Origin: an uncultured Oscillospiraceae bacterium
GTDB taxonomy: Bacteria; Bacillota; Clostridia; Oscillospirales; Oscillospiraceae
Length of the DNA stretch: 16,438 bases
Direction: 5' to 3'
Assembly (NCBI GenBank): GCA_900763675.1
Contig: CAAFLE010000085.1
Location: forward strand, 1 to 16,438
Under the pieces are notes generated by a model. It ran no database searches. It worked only from the letters and a program-made list of their open reading frames with translations, and was not told the origin of the DNA. The position numbers and the translations under genes are program-made. Every line of letters begins with the position of its first letter. Within the stretch, counting starts at the first letter, position 1. This document shows positions 1 to 6,169 of this stretch, piece after piece.

Positions 1-19
1 CTTTTCGGAGCTTTTTGCC

Positions 20-60
20 CTTTTGTCGTTGGCGGGCGCCAGCCCGCCTGCCTCCAAAAG
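20..60. repeat. Nested GC-rich hairpin in the left repeat region
   Basis: GGCGGGC (31-37) pairs perfectly with GCCCGCC (42-48) around the loop GCCA. An outer pair, CTTTTG (20-25) with CAAAAG (55-60), encloses it. No uridine tract follows on the plus strand, so a simple intrinsic terminator is not supported, although it could end a transcript from an upstream gene outside the window. It is more likely part of the structured intergenic repeat that continues to position 236. Confidence 0.5.
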
Positions 61-84
61 AACAAAAATCCCTCGAAAATCCAA

Positions 85-236
85 GGCTGTCCGATGCGAA
101 GCAGTTTTGCGGGAGCAGAAATGCCCCCAGACAATGAAAAGACCGCAGAGAATACTTTGTGTATTCTCAAGGGCTTTGAGGAAGTATGAGGGCATTTCTG
201 CCCCGCCAAACCGCGTCTGCCCTTGTCAATCGACGC
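85..236 (+). repeat. Dispersed intergenic repeat, left copy (interrupted)
   Basis: Bases 85-94 (GGCTGTCCGA) and 212-236 recur in inverted orientation at the right end of the window: 16428-16437 is a perfect match and 16403-16427 matches at 23 of 25 bases. In the right copy the two blocks are directly adjacent. Here they are separated by about 117 bases. Similarity stops abruptly at 236 on this side and at 16403 on the other, which marks one edge of the repeat. The region carries no convincing gene. Confidence 0.6.
101..214. mobile_element. MITE-like palindromic insert, about 114 bp
   Basis: Bases 101-126 and the reverse complement of 190-214 agree at 23 of 26 positions. They include the perfect 12-base block GCAGAAATGCCC (115-126) pairing with 190-201. 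An inner hairpin pairs GAGAATAC (148-155) with GTATTCTC (161-168) around a 5-base loop. The segment is absent from the right-hand copy of the surrounding repeat, as expected for insertion here or loss there. It codes for nothing, so it would need a transposase supplied from elsewhere. No clear target-site duplication was found. A structured RNA module is the alternative. Confidence 0.4.
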
Positions 237-266
237 AAAGTAAAAAGAAAAGAGTGATAGCAAACG

Positions 267-677
267 ATGAAACGCACTGTAATGACCGTGGTTTTGGCGG
301 TCGTGCTGCTCGCCGGGGCAGTCTGCGGCGCATTCTTCCTGCACCGGGCGGCGCAGCTGCGCACCGCCGGAGAGGACGCCGTAGCCGCGGCGCAGCAGGA
401 GCTGGACGCGGCGCAGGCGCGGCGCGATGCCGTAAACCCCGAGACCGAGACCGGCGCCGCCGCGTGGGCGGCGGCGGAGCAGGAGGTCTTTAGCGAAACG
501 CAGGAAAAGATCGACACGCTCAACACCGACAACGCCGCGCTCGACGAGTCCATCGCCGCGGCGGAAAAGGAAGTCGAGGCAAAGCTCGCCGACGAGGACA
601 CGGCGTACTATAACTCCGTGTACGAGGAAATGCAGAAAGGAGTGGATCAGGTTGAAGAATACCTTAAAGGTAATTAA
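267..677 (+). CDS. Small membrane-anchored coiled-coil protein, unknown function
   Basis: The 136-aa protein has a basic N-terminus (MKRT), one hydrophobic segment at about residues 5-25, and then a long charged, Ala/Glu/Gln-rich helical stretch (about 30-135) typical of coiled coil. The hydrophobic segment is most likely an uncleaved signal anchor, which would place the coiled coil outside the membrane. Cys20 lacks a proper lipobox. I do not recognise a family. The ribosome binding site is weak (AAAAGAG, well upstream). ATG at 267 was preferred over the in-frame ATG at 282 because it keeps the positive N-terminus. The 3' end overlaps the next gene by 26 bases. That gene also begins with a membrane anchor and coiled coil, so the two proteins may pair. 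Confidence 0.7.
   Translation: MKRTVMTVVLAVVLLAGAVCGAFFLHRAAQLRTAGEDAVAAAQQELDAAQARRDAVNPETETGAAAWAAAEQEVFSETQEKIDTLNTDNAALDESIAAAEKEVEAKLADEDTAYYNSVYEEMQKGVDQVEEYLKGN
636..642 (+). promoter_or_regulatory. Ribosome binding site that fixes the TTG start at 652
   Basis: AAAGGAG lies 9 bases upstream of TTG at 652 and inside the end of the preceding gene. The nearby GTG at 642 is in the frame of the upstream gene, so TTG is the best start for the deacetylase. The overlap suggests translational coupling. Confidence 0.6.
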
Positions 678-1719
678 CTATGTTCTGCTCGGTCTGGCGC
701 TCGTCGCGGTAGGCTTCGGCGTGTTCGCCTTTTTCCAGTACCGCGCCGTTCCGACGGCGGACTATGAAGCGAGCGCCGCCGACCTTCGGGCGCAGGCGCA
801 GACCGTCAATGCCGAGACCGAAAAGCTCGAAGCGGACATGGCGGCGCGGCAGGACGCGCTGCGCGAGGACGTATCGCAGGGCGGCGACGAGGGCGAAGCG
901 CTTGCCGCGTCCCTTGCCGACGCGCTTTCCGAAAACGAGGACAAGACCGCGCAGCTCGAATCGCTCCGCGCCGAGAGCGAGCGTCTCGACAACATCGTGG
1001 AGGAAACGCTTGCCAAGCGGCGCGAATACGCCGGCAAGATCCGCGAGCTGGAGGAAAAGGTCCAGAACGGCGAAACCGATCTGAAGATCTGCTACTGGAC
1101 GTTTGACGACGGTCCCACGCGCCTCACCTCGCAGGTGCTGGATGCGGCGAAGGAGCTGGGCGTTCACGTGACGTTCTTCACCTCCAACGAGGCGAACGAC
1201 TCCGAGGACGAGCCGGAGATGCTCCGCCGCGAGTTTGCCGAGGGTCACGCCGTCGGCAACCATACGTACTCCCATCAGTTTGCTGCGCTCGGCAATCTGT
1301 ACCAGAGTACGGACGGGCTGATCGAAATGATCGACAAGCAGGACGAGTGGGTGTACGAATGCACCGGCTTCCATACCGAGCTTTTCCGCTTCCCCGGCGG
1401 CTTGTCGTGGGCAAAGGCGCTGCTCGGCTCCGACCCGAGCGAGCGGGTAAAGGAAGCCGGGTATGAGTGGATCGAGTGGTCATGCGACGTATTTGATAAC
1501 GCCGCCGCTGGAAAAACCGCCGCGGAGATCGAGAGCATGGGCGTCTGGGAGGTCAAGCAGATGGACATCGCGGTCGTTCTCAGCCACGATTGGAACTCCA
1601 ACACGCTCCTCGCGTTCCCGGGCGCTGTCAAGCAGCTTCAGGACGCCGGATATGTGTTCCTGCCGCTGTACCCCGAATCGGTCACGATGGGCGAGAACAC
1701 AAAAATCAAATTCAGCTGA
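652..1719 (+). CDS. Membrane-anchored coiled-coil polysaccharide deacetylase (NodB domain)
   Basis: The 355-aa protein has a transmembrane anchor (about 9-29), a long coiled coil (about 35-140) and a C-terminal NodB-type carbohydrate esterase family 4 domain (about 145-340). Visible motifs are TFDDGP (150-155, catalytic and metal Asp), HTYSH (204-208, metal-binding His204 and His208), RFPGG (246-250), WSCDVFD (276-282) and LSHD (310-313, His312). These are the residues expected for metal-dependent removal of acetyl groups from N-acetylglucosamine-type polymers such as peptidoglycan or exopolysaccharide outside the cell. The substrate cannot be read from the sequence. Translation begins at TTG and overlaps the preceding gene by 26 bases. 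A strong convergent terminator follows the stop. The long coiled coil between anchor and catalytic domain is unusual and may act as a spacer or dimerisation arm. Confidence 0.88.
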   Translation: MKNTLKVINYVLLGLALVAVGFGVFAFFQYRAVPTADYEASAADLRAQAQTVNAETEKLEADMAARQDALREDVSQGGDEGEALAASLADALSENEDKTAQLESLRAESERLDNIVEETLAKRREYAGKIRELEEKVQNGETDLKICYWTFDDGPTRLTSQVLDAAKELGVHVTFFTSNEANDSEDEPEMLRREFAEGHAVGNHTYSHQFAALGNLYQSTDGLIEMIDKQDEWVYECTGFHTELFRFPGGLSWAKALLGSDPSERVKEAGYEWIEWSCDVFDNAAAGKTAAEIESMGVWEVKQMDIAVVLSHDWNSNTLLAFPGAVKQLQDAGYVFLPLYPESVTMGENTKIKFS

Positions 1720-1724
1720 AAAAG

Positions 1725-1760
1725 AAAAAACCTTTCCCGCACTTGTGGGAAAGGTTTTTT
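1725..1760. terminator. Bidirectional intrinsic terminator between convergent genes
   Basis: CCTTTCCC (1731-1738) pairs with GGGAAAGG (1747-1754) around an 8-base loop. The stem is flanked by A6 (1725-1730) and T6 (1755-1760), so it works in both directions. It serves the deacetylase on the plus strand and the polymerase on the minus strand, and it touches the latter's stop codon. Confidence 0.9.
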
Positions 1761-3061
1761 CATATGCTTTGATCATCGGACACGGCGAGCGCCATGCCGA
1801 AGAGGACACACCAGAAAAAGAGAATGCGCGGGTAAAACCAGATATACTCCGGAATGCCGCCGAGCGCCGCCCCGGCGAGCGAGGCGAGGAGCGCCTGCGT
1901 CTCCCAGCGTTCCTCCGGCTTGCGGAGGGTTCGCCGGGCGCGGCGGAGCCGGACGAAGATGCCGAAGAAAAAGCCGCAGAAGGCGAGACCGCCGACGACG
2001 CCGGTCGAGAGAAACAGTTCAAGATAGAGCATATTCGCGTGCGGCGGCTGAAAATCGAGAAGCCCCGTGGCGTGGGGGGCGTAGGCGGCGTAGAAATTCT
2101 CCGGTCCCAGCCCGATGCCGAGCAGCCAGTGTTCCTTCCACGCCGCAAAGCATTCGCGCCAGAGGACGAACCGCCCGGACGCCGAGGCGTTGGAAAAATC
2201 GAGCATGGAGAGAAACCGCGCCTGAATGCTCTCCGGCAAAAGGAAGAGCGCCGCAATGCCGAGCGCCGCCGCCGGGAGCAGCAGAATTTTTTTCTTGTAC
2301 CAGAGCAGCAGCGCGAGCGCGAGCGCAAGCATGATCCATCCCGTGCGGGCATACGTGAGCAGCAGCGCCGCGCACGGCAGCACGAGCGGCAGCGTGAGCG
2401 CAGCGCGGCGTGCCGCCGTCCGGGCGGTCAGCGCCCAGACGAGCGCGGCGGGCAGCGCCATGGCGAGAAACTCGCCGCAGTTGATGCCGTGCTCCAGCGT
2501 CGCGCCGAGCCGCCGGTATACCATGCCGTCGATCGGCACGCCGGACGCCTCGTAGCCGGAGAAATAGTTCCACAGTCCGTAGAGCGAAACGCCGAGCAGC
2601 GTAATATAGAGAACCGCCGCCGCGGTGCGCCGCTCGGCTCTGCCGCGGAACTGCGCCGCCGTGAGATAGGCGAGCAGAAGCCCGGTCCAGTAAAAAAGCG
2701 CCACGCGGAGATTGCCCGCTTTGTTCTCCGCCCACAGCGTGCAGAGAACGGTCATCAAAAGAAAGACAAGTACCGCTGCGCCGAGATTTGCGGCGTTCCA
2801 CGGCTCGCGCCCTCGCGCCGCACAGTCCAGCCAGTAAAAAAGCAGCGCGGCGGCGGCGAACAGCACGGCGTAGAGATTGTTCCACGCACCGTGCGGCACG
2901 CAGAGCATCGCGCCCATGCCGAGCAGCAGAAACCACTGCGAGAACGAGAGACCGTACCGCAGCCTTCCCGCTTTGAGCGGCAGATGCGAAAGCGCCCGGA
3001 CCGGCAGCGCCGAGAGCGTGCCGAGAGCGCGATAGAGCGAGGTTTTTTCCCAATGGGTCAT
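1760..3061 (-). CDS. O-antigen ligase/polymerase family membrane protein (Wzy_C type)
   Basis: The 433-aa protein is polytopic, with roughly ten to twelve hydrophobic segments. It carries the hallmarks of the WaaL/Wzy_C superfamily: RLGATLEHGIN (184-194), TYARTGW (236-242), SGRFVLWRE (295-303), GIGLGP (315-320) and PPHANMLYLELF (339-350) in the large extracytoplasmic loop. The Arg and His in these motifs are typical of the lipid-linked-glycan transfer site. Family members join or polymerise undecaprenyl-linked glycans at the outer face of the membrane. In a Gram-positive cell the likely product is capsule, teichuronic-type or another surface polysaccharide. GGAGG (3070-3074) lies 8 bases before the ATG. 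The gene is transcribed alone from a promoter divergent from pssA, with no other glycan-assembly genes beside it, so its exact substrate is unknown. Confidence 0.88.
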   Translation of the reverse strand: MTHWEKTSLYRALGTLSALPVRALSHLPLKAGRLRYGLSFSQWFLLLGMGAMLCVPHGAWNNLYAVLFAAAALLFYWLDCAARGREPWNAANLGAAVLVFLLMTVLCTLWAENKAGNLRVALFYWTGLLLAYLTAAQFRGRAERRTAAAVLYITLLGVSLYGLWNYFSGYEASGVPIDGMVYRRLGATLEHGINCGEFLAMALPAALVWALTARTAARRAALTLPLVLPCAALLLTYARTGWIMLALALALLLWYKKKILLLPAAALGIAALFLLPESIQARFLSMLDFSNASASGRFVLWRECFAAWKEHWLLGIGLGPENFYAAYAPHATGLLDFQPPHANMLYLELFLSTGVVGGLAFCGFFFGIFVRLRRARRTLRKPEERWETQALLASLAGAALGGIPEYIWFYPRILFFWCVLFGMALAVSDDQSI

Positions 3062-3096
3062 GGAGCAGACCTCCGGAACGTTGGATTTGCCTTTAC

Positions 3097-3125
3097 AGAA
3101 TAACAGAGAGTGTCCGCCGCGTCAA
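3097..3125 (-). promoter_or_regulatory. Sigma-A-type promoter of the polymerase gene
   Basis: Read on the minus strand, TTGACG (3125-3120) and TATTCT (3102-3097) are separated by exactly 17 bases. This sits about 35 bases upstream of the ATG. The -35 box is within 9 bases of the -35 box of the divergent pssA promoter. Confidence 0.7.
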
Positions 3126-3134
3126 ATCCCGCAC

Positions 3135-3163
3135 TTGAAAAAAGACGCCGCGTGCTTTACAAT
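3135..3163 (+). promoter_or_regulatory. Sigma-A-type promoter of pssA-vanZ
   Basis: TTGAAA (3135-3140), a 17-base spacer and TACAAT (3158-3163) make a near-consensus promoter. A start near 3170 gives a short leader of about 27 bases containing GGAGA (3185-3189) before the GTG. Confidence 0.75.
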
Positions 3164-3196
3164 GCAGTATAACCTTTTTGGAATGGAGAACAGTCT

Positions 3197-3757
3197 GTGA
3201 GCAAGAAATTCGTTGGATTCTGGAATGTATCGGTCATTTTGACATACATTGAGCTTTGTATTGCCGTGGGCAGCATCTGCGCTGCCGCGGACGGAAAAAT
3301 CTGGTATGCGGTCGTCGGGCTTGCGCTCTGCGGCGTCTGCGATATGTTTGACGGGAAGATCGCCCGTGCCACGAAGCGCACGAAGGATGCCGAGGTGTTC
3401 GGCATCCAGATCGACTCGCTGTGCGATCTCGTGTCGTTCGGTGTGCTGCCGAGCGCCATCGGTCATGCGATGGGCGTTACCGGCGCTGCTATGGGCGTTC
3501 TGATGTTTTATACGCTCTGCGCCGTAATCCGGCTGGGGTACTTCAACGTCACGGAGCAGAAGCGGCAGGAGGAGACGAGCGAAAACCGCACGTCGTTCGA
3601 GGGGCTGCCGGTCACGTGGTCGGCGGTGATCGTGCCGCTCGTGTCGCTGCTCCGGCTTGCCAACGAGAGCATTATGCCGTGGGTAATGGGCGCCGTGCTG
3701 TTCGTCGTCGGGTTCTGCTTTATTGCGCGTATCCGCGTGAAAAAGCCGCAGATTTGA
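3197..3757 (+). CDS. pssA: CDP-diacylglycerol-serine O-phosphatidyltransferase
   Basis: The 186-aa integral membrane protein contains the complete CDP-alcohol phosphotransferase signature: D49-x2-D52-G53-x2-A56-R57, then G69-x3-D73-x3-D77. The Asp residues bind the divalent metals used to attack CDP-diacylglycerol. Length and motif spacing fit bacterial type II phosphatidylserine synthase, which makes phosphatidylserine, the precursor of phosphatidylethanolamine. No psd gene is in this window. Another CDP-alcohol transferase (for example PgsA-like) is possible but less likely given the 11-residue spacing after the Arg and the overall likeness to Gram-positive PssA. The start is GTG, preceded by GGAGA at a 7-base spacing. 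It forms an operon with the VanZ-like gene, whose ATG lies 6 bases after this stop. Confidence 0.85.
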   Translation: MSKKFVGFWNVSVILTYIELCIAVGSICAAADGKIWYAVVGLALCGVCDMFDGKIARATKRTKDAEVFGIQIDSLCDLVSFGVLPSAIGHAMGVTGAAMGVLMFYTLCAVIRLGYFNVTEQKRQEETSENRTSFEGLPVTWSAVIVPLVSLLRLANESIMPWVMGAVLFVVGFCFIARIRVKKPQI

Positions 3758-3763
3758 TTGGAC

Positions 3764-4237
3764 ATGAAGCGGAAACGCATTCTCTCGATGCTGATCGTCC
3801 TCGCGCTTGTGTTCATCTGGGGCAACTCGCTCGTCTCCCGCGAGCTTTCCGGCGCGATCAGCGACACCATTATGGAAAAAATGAACGCCGCGGCGGAAAA
3901 GCTCGGTCTCGGTGCGGACGCCTTCACGTATATGTCTGACGAGGACGGCGACGGCGTCGCCGAGCAGCCGACGAGCCATCTCATCCGCAAGGCGGCGCAC
4001 GTGACCGAGTACGCAGTGTTCGCAGCGCTCGTCTTTCTCCGGCTGGAGAGTACGGGGAAAAAGCGGTTTTTCACCGCGTGGGGACTGGGCGCTCTGACCG
4101 GCGCGATCGACGAAACGCTCCAGATCTTCTCCCACCGCGGCAGTCAGGTGCAGGACGTCGCCATAGACGCCGCCGGCGCTCTGCTCGGCATCGGCATCAC
4201 GGCGCTGCTCGTGCGCTGCCGCAGCAGGGGGAAATAG
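3764..4237 (+). CDS. VanZ family membrane protein with a Ca-binding-like loop
   Basis: The 157-aa protein shows the VanZ-like pattern: K76 and H79-x2-EY (79-83) in one helix, DETLQ (116-120), R125, then D131 and DAAGAL (135-140) near the C-terminus. An N-terminal membrane segment (about 5-20) precedes it. VanZ-like proteins are small membrane proteins; VanZ itself gives low-level teicoplanin resistance by an unsettled mechanism. Between the first and second membrane segments, residues 59-67 read DEDGDGVAE, which resembles the DxDxDG calcium loops of EF-hand, dockerin or thrombospondin type 3 repeats. ATG at 3764 was preferred to TTG at 3758. There is no clear ribosome binding site, so translation probably depends on coupling to pssA, which ends 6 bases upstream. 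Confidence 0.82.
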   Translation: MKRKRILSMLIVLALVFIWGNSLVSRELSGAISDTIMEKMNAAAEKLGLGADAFTYMSDEDGDGVAEQPTSHLIRKAAHVTEYAVFAALVFLRLESTGKKRFFTAWGLGALTGAIDETLQIFSHRGSQVQDVAIDAAGALLGIGITALLVRCRSRGK

Positions 4238-4287
4238 CCTCCCCTTGCCCTCAAGGGGCGGTGGCGCGGCGCAAGCCGCGGCGGAGG
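4238..4287. repeat. Three-way-junction palindromic repeat after the vanZ-like stop
   Basis: CCTCC (4238-4242) can pair with GGAGG (4283-4287), enclosing two perfect hairpins. One is CCCCTTG (4241-4247) with CAAGGGG (4252-4258). The other is CGCGGC (4265-4270) with GCCGCG (4275-4280) around a GCAA tetraloop. The outer stem shares bases 4241-4242 with the first hairpin. From memory, elements of this shape (AAGGGG-GGTGGC-hairpin-GGAGGG) are common between genes in Oscillospiraceae. It begins at the base after the stop codon. No uridine tract follows, so it is not an obvious terminator. Confidence 0.55.
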
Positions 4288-4322
4288 GAATGGACGAAAA
4301 CCTCTCCAAGCATTTGACATAA

Positions 4323-4355
4323 AGAAGCCGCGGGACGGACCGTCCCGCGGCTTCT
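4323..4355. terminator. Perfect 16-bp hairpin terminator between convergent genes
   Basis: Bases 4323-4338 and 4340-4355 are perfect inverse complements, giving a very stable GC-rich hairpin. On the minus strand it is followed by TTTATG, a weak uridine tract, so it most plausibly ends the kinase-fusion transcript. It could also block read-through from the vanZ-like gene. Confidence 0.7.
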
Positions 4356-4361
4356 GCACGC

Positions 4362-5411
4362 TTATTGAATGGAAATGCGCAGCGTACACCGCTCCGGGAT
4401 GCCGAACGCGGCAAAGTATTTCTGTTCCATCGGGATCCAATCGGAAAAGAATCGCCGCGCCTTTTCCGGCGTGTTGCGGCGCAGAATACGCTCGCGCTGC
4501 AATGCCGGGGCAATGTCCAGAAAGGCGGAGAGATCGTAGTGCGGCGCAAGCTCCGGGTGCATGGAGTACGCTCCCTCCACGACGACCAGCCGCTTCGGTG
4601 CGACCGGGACGGCGGGGAGAAGCTGCATCGTTGCGCAGTCGAACCGGCGGTAGGACACGGTCTCGCCGCGGCGCAGCGGCAGCAGCACCTCCGAGAGAAA
4701 CCGCTCACGGTCTACATTCCCGCCCGGCTCGGCGAACCGCTGCGCGGTGCGCTGCTCCGGTCGGAGGAAAAAGTCGTCCATGTGAAATACCGTCGCGCCG
4801 TAGCGTTCGGCGAGAACGCCGCCGAGCGTCGTTTTGCCGCTGGCGCTGCCGCCGTCGATGGCGAGAACGGCAGGACCGGCGGAAAGCCGCTCGTCCAGCG
4901 CTGCAAACAACGGCTGAAACCGTCCGGACGCCGGCATTTTGTAGCTTTCGACCTCTTCGCGGGAATGGAATACAATGAGGTTCCGGCCGCGGTATTTGTC
5001 CAGCAGCGCGTACATCTTCGGGAGGACCTTCTGCGGAAAGCCCTCCATCCAGCGGCGGAATTCCGGATCGAACTCCGTTTCCACCCACGGCATATCCTCG
5101 CGCTTTGTGCCGATGCGCGATTCCACGCCCGCGATACAGTCCTCCAGCGGAAGATCGAACAAAAACACCGTGTCGCATTCCTTCAGCCGCGTTTCAAACG
5201 TCCGGCTGAAGTTTCCGTCAATGATCCAGCGGTCCTTTTTTAAGATTTCGGCGAGCGAGGCGTCAAATTCCGCTTCGGAAACGGTCGTTTTGTCCGGGCG
5301 GTGCCAGAGCATATCCAGATAATAGAGCGGCAGACCGGTCGCATCGCGCAGCCGTCGGGCAAACGTGCTTTTCCCCGCGCCGGAGCATCCGATCACAAGA
5401 ACCTTTTCCAT
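4362..5411 (-). CDS. Tandem P-loop kinase fusion (topology-modulation-like plus uridine-kinase-like)
   Basis: The 349-aa protein joins two nucleoside-triphosphatase domains. Residues 1-165 have a Walker A motif GCSGAGKST (8-16), then LPLYYLDMLWHRP (27-39), WIIDGNFS (62-69) and VFLFDLP (82-88). They resemble the small kinases annotated as DNA topology modulation protein (FlaR) or adenylate-kinase-like. Residues 178-349 have a second Walker A, GGSASGKT (187-194), then MDDFF (211-215) and VVEGAYS (277-283), as in uridine kinase/phosphoribulokinase-like proteins. Both loops look intact, so both halves may phosphorylate something. Substrates are unknown. The start is firm: AAGGAGG (5417-5423) lies 5 bases before the ATG. 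It follows the methyltransferase gene by 32 bases and probably shares its transcript. In related genomes the halves may be separate genes, which would make this a natural fusion. Confidence 0.8.
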   Translation of the reverse strand: MEKVLVIGCSGAGKSTFARRLRDATGLPLYYLDMLWHRPDKTTVSEAEFDASLAEILKKDRWIIDGNFSRTFETRLKECDTVFLFDLPLEDCIAGVESRIGTKREDMPWVETEFDPEFRRWMEGFPQKVLPKMYALLDKYRGRNLIVFHSREEVESYKMPASGRFQPLFAALDERLSAGPAVLAIDGGSASGKTTLGGVLAERYGATVFHMDDFFLRPEQRTAQRFAEPGGNVDRERFLSEVLLPLRRGETVSYRRFDCATMQLLPAVPVAPKRLVVVEGAYSMHPELAPHYDLSAFLDIAPALQRERILRRNTPEKARRFFSDWIPMEQKYFAAFGIPERCTLRISIQ

Positions 5412-5443
5412 GCCAACCTCCTTCCCTCGGACGGGAACGATCT

Positions 5444-6073
5444 TTACTTCTTTTGCAGCGACAGTATCCCGGCGCAGGGGGAGAGCCGATCAAAGCGCAG
5501 ATCAGGGAACGCCGCTTTCAGCTCGTCATAGACGAAGTAGATTTCGGCGTCGTCCCAGCGGCCACCGGACTGCGCCCGGCACGCCGCCAGCTCGCGGCGT
5601 TCGGCAAACGCCACGTCGCCGATGTACAGCCACCCGCCCTCGCGCAGGAGCGGGAGAAGGTCACGGATAAAAACGATCTTCTGTTCATCCGTCAGATGGT
5701 GCAGAGAGTAAGTCACGACGATGGCGTCATACTGCCGCGCCTTCAGCTCCGCGGCGAGTCCCTTGGTAAAATCGCCGCAGACGAGCGTCGCCTCCGGCAT
5801 CTTTTCCTGCGCCAGAGCGATCATCCGTTCGGAAAAGTCCTGCCCAAAAATGCGGCAGTCGTGCGCATAGAGCCGGGCGGTGAGAACGCCCGTGCCGAAG
5901 CCGATGTCCAGCACGTCCTTTTCGCCGCGCTCCGTAATGCGGCGGAAAATTTCATTGAGTATGTCGTTATACCCGGCAAACGGGTAGCTGCCGTCCTCGT
6001 CTGAACGGGCGGTGCTGCGGTCGTACCCGTCCGCCCAGTCGTTGAAGCCTTGGCTGTTCAGCAATTCGCTCAT
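5444..6073 (-). CDS. Class I SAM-dependent methyltransferase (YrrT-like)
   Basis: The 209-aa protein has a Rossmann-type methyltransferase fold: motif I VLDIGFGTG (54-62), an acidic residue after strand 2 (D79 in GQDFSE), CGDF (99-102), and the post-motif VTYSLHHL (120-127). The N-terminal FNDWADGYDRS (10-20) and the FAGY segment near 32-35 recall Bacillus YrrT-type putative methyltransferases, which are about the same length. The methyl acceptor cannot be inferred. It is the first gene of a two-gene leftward operon with the kinase fusion. Only a weak ribosome binding site (AGAAG) is seen. An extended -10 promoter lies just upstream. Confidence 0.82.
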   Translation of the reverse strand: MSELLNSQGFNDWADGYDRSTARSDEDGSYPFAGYNDILNEIFRRITERGEKDVLDIGFGTGVLTARLYAHDCRIFGQDFSERMIALAQEKMPEATLVCGDFTKGLAAELKARQYDAIVVTYSLHHLTDEQKIVFIRDLLPLLREGGWLYIGDVAFAERRELAACRAQSGGRWDDAEIYFVYDELKAAFPDLRFDRLSPCAGILSLQKK

Positions 6074-6093
6074 TTTCGCTTCTAAGTATGCCG

Positions 6094-6102
6094 AATATAG
6101 CA
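6094..6102 (-). promoter_or_regulatory. Extended -10 promoter of the methyltransferase operon
   Basis: On the minus strand TGC-TATATT occupies 6102-6094, about 20 bases before the ATG. No good -35 box stands at 17 bases, which is tolerated when the TGn extension is present. Confidence 0.45.
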
Positions 6103-6123
6103 GAAAACCGCCGAAAAGTCTAC

Positions 6124-6159
6124 AAAAAATCCGGTTTGGGATGTCCCAAACCGGATTTT
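6124..6159. terminator. Intrinsic terminator of nfnA-gltA
   Basis: Bases 6126-6140 pair perfectly with 6145-6159 (15 bp) around the loop ATGT. On the minus strand the stem is followed by a run of T (complement of A 6124-6129), so it ends the gltA transcript 10 bases after its stop codon. The T run on the plus strand is shorter. Confidence 0.88.
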
Positions 6160-6169
6160 ATGTAAGAAC

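Noticed and set aside
1..493. A 156-codon frame from position 23 across the left repeat.
   Set aside because: It runs through palindromic repeats and then antagonises the frame of the membrane coiled-coil gene; Arg-rich, no motif and no ribosome binding site.
1463..3103. A 546-codon plus-strand frame across the deacetylase end and the polymerase gene.
   Set aside because: It crosses a strong terminator and is antisense to a well-supported membrane protein. The translation is Arg/Glu-rich without motifs.
3122..4708. A 528-codon minus-strand frame antisense to pssA-vanZ and the kinase 3' end.
   Set aside because: It spans two repeats and a terminator and opposes genes with complete catalytic motifs.
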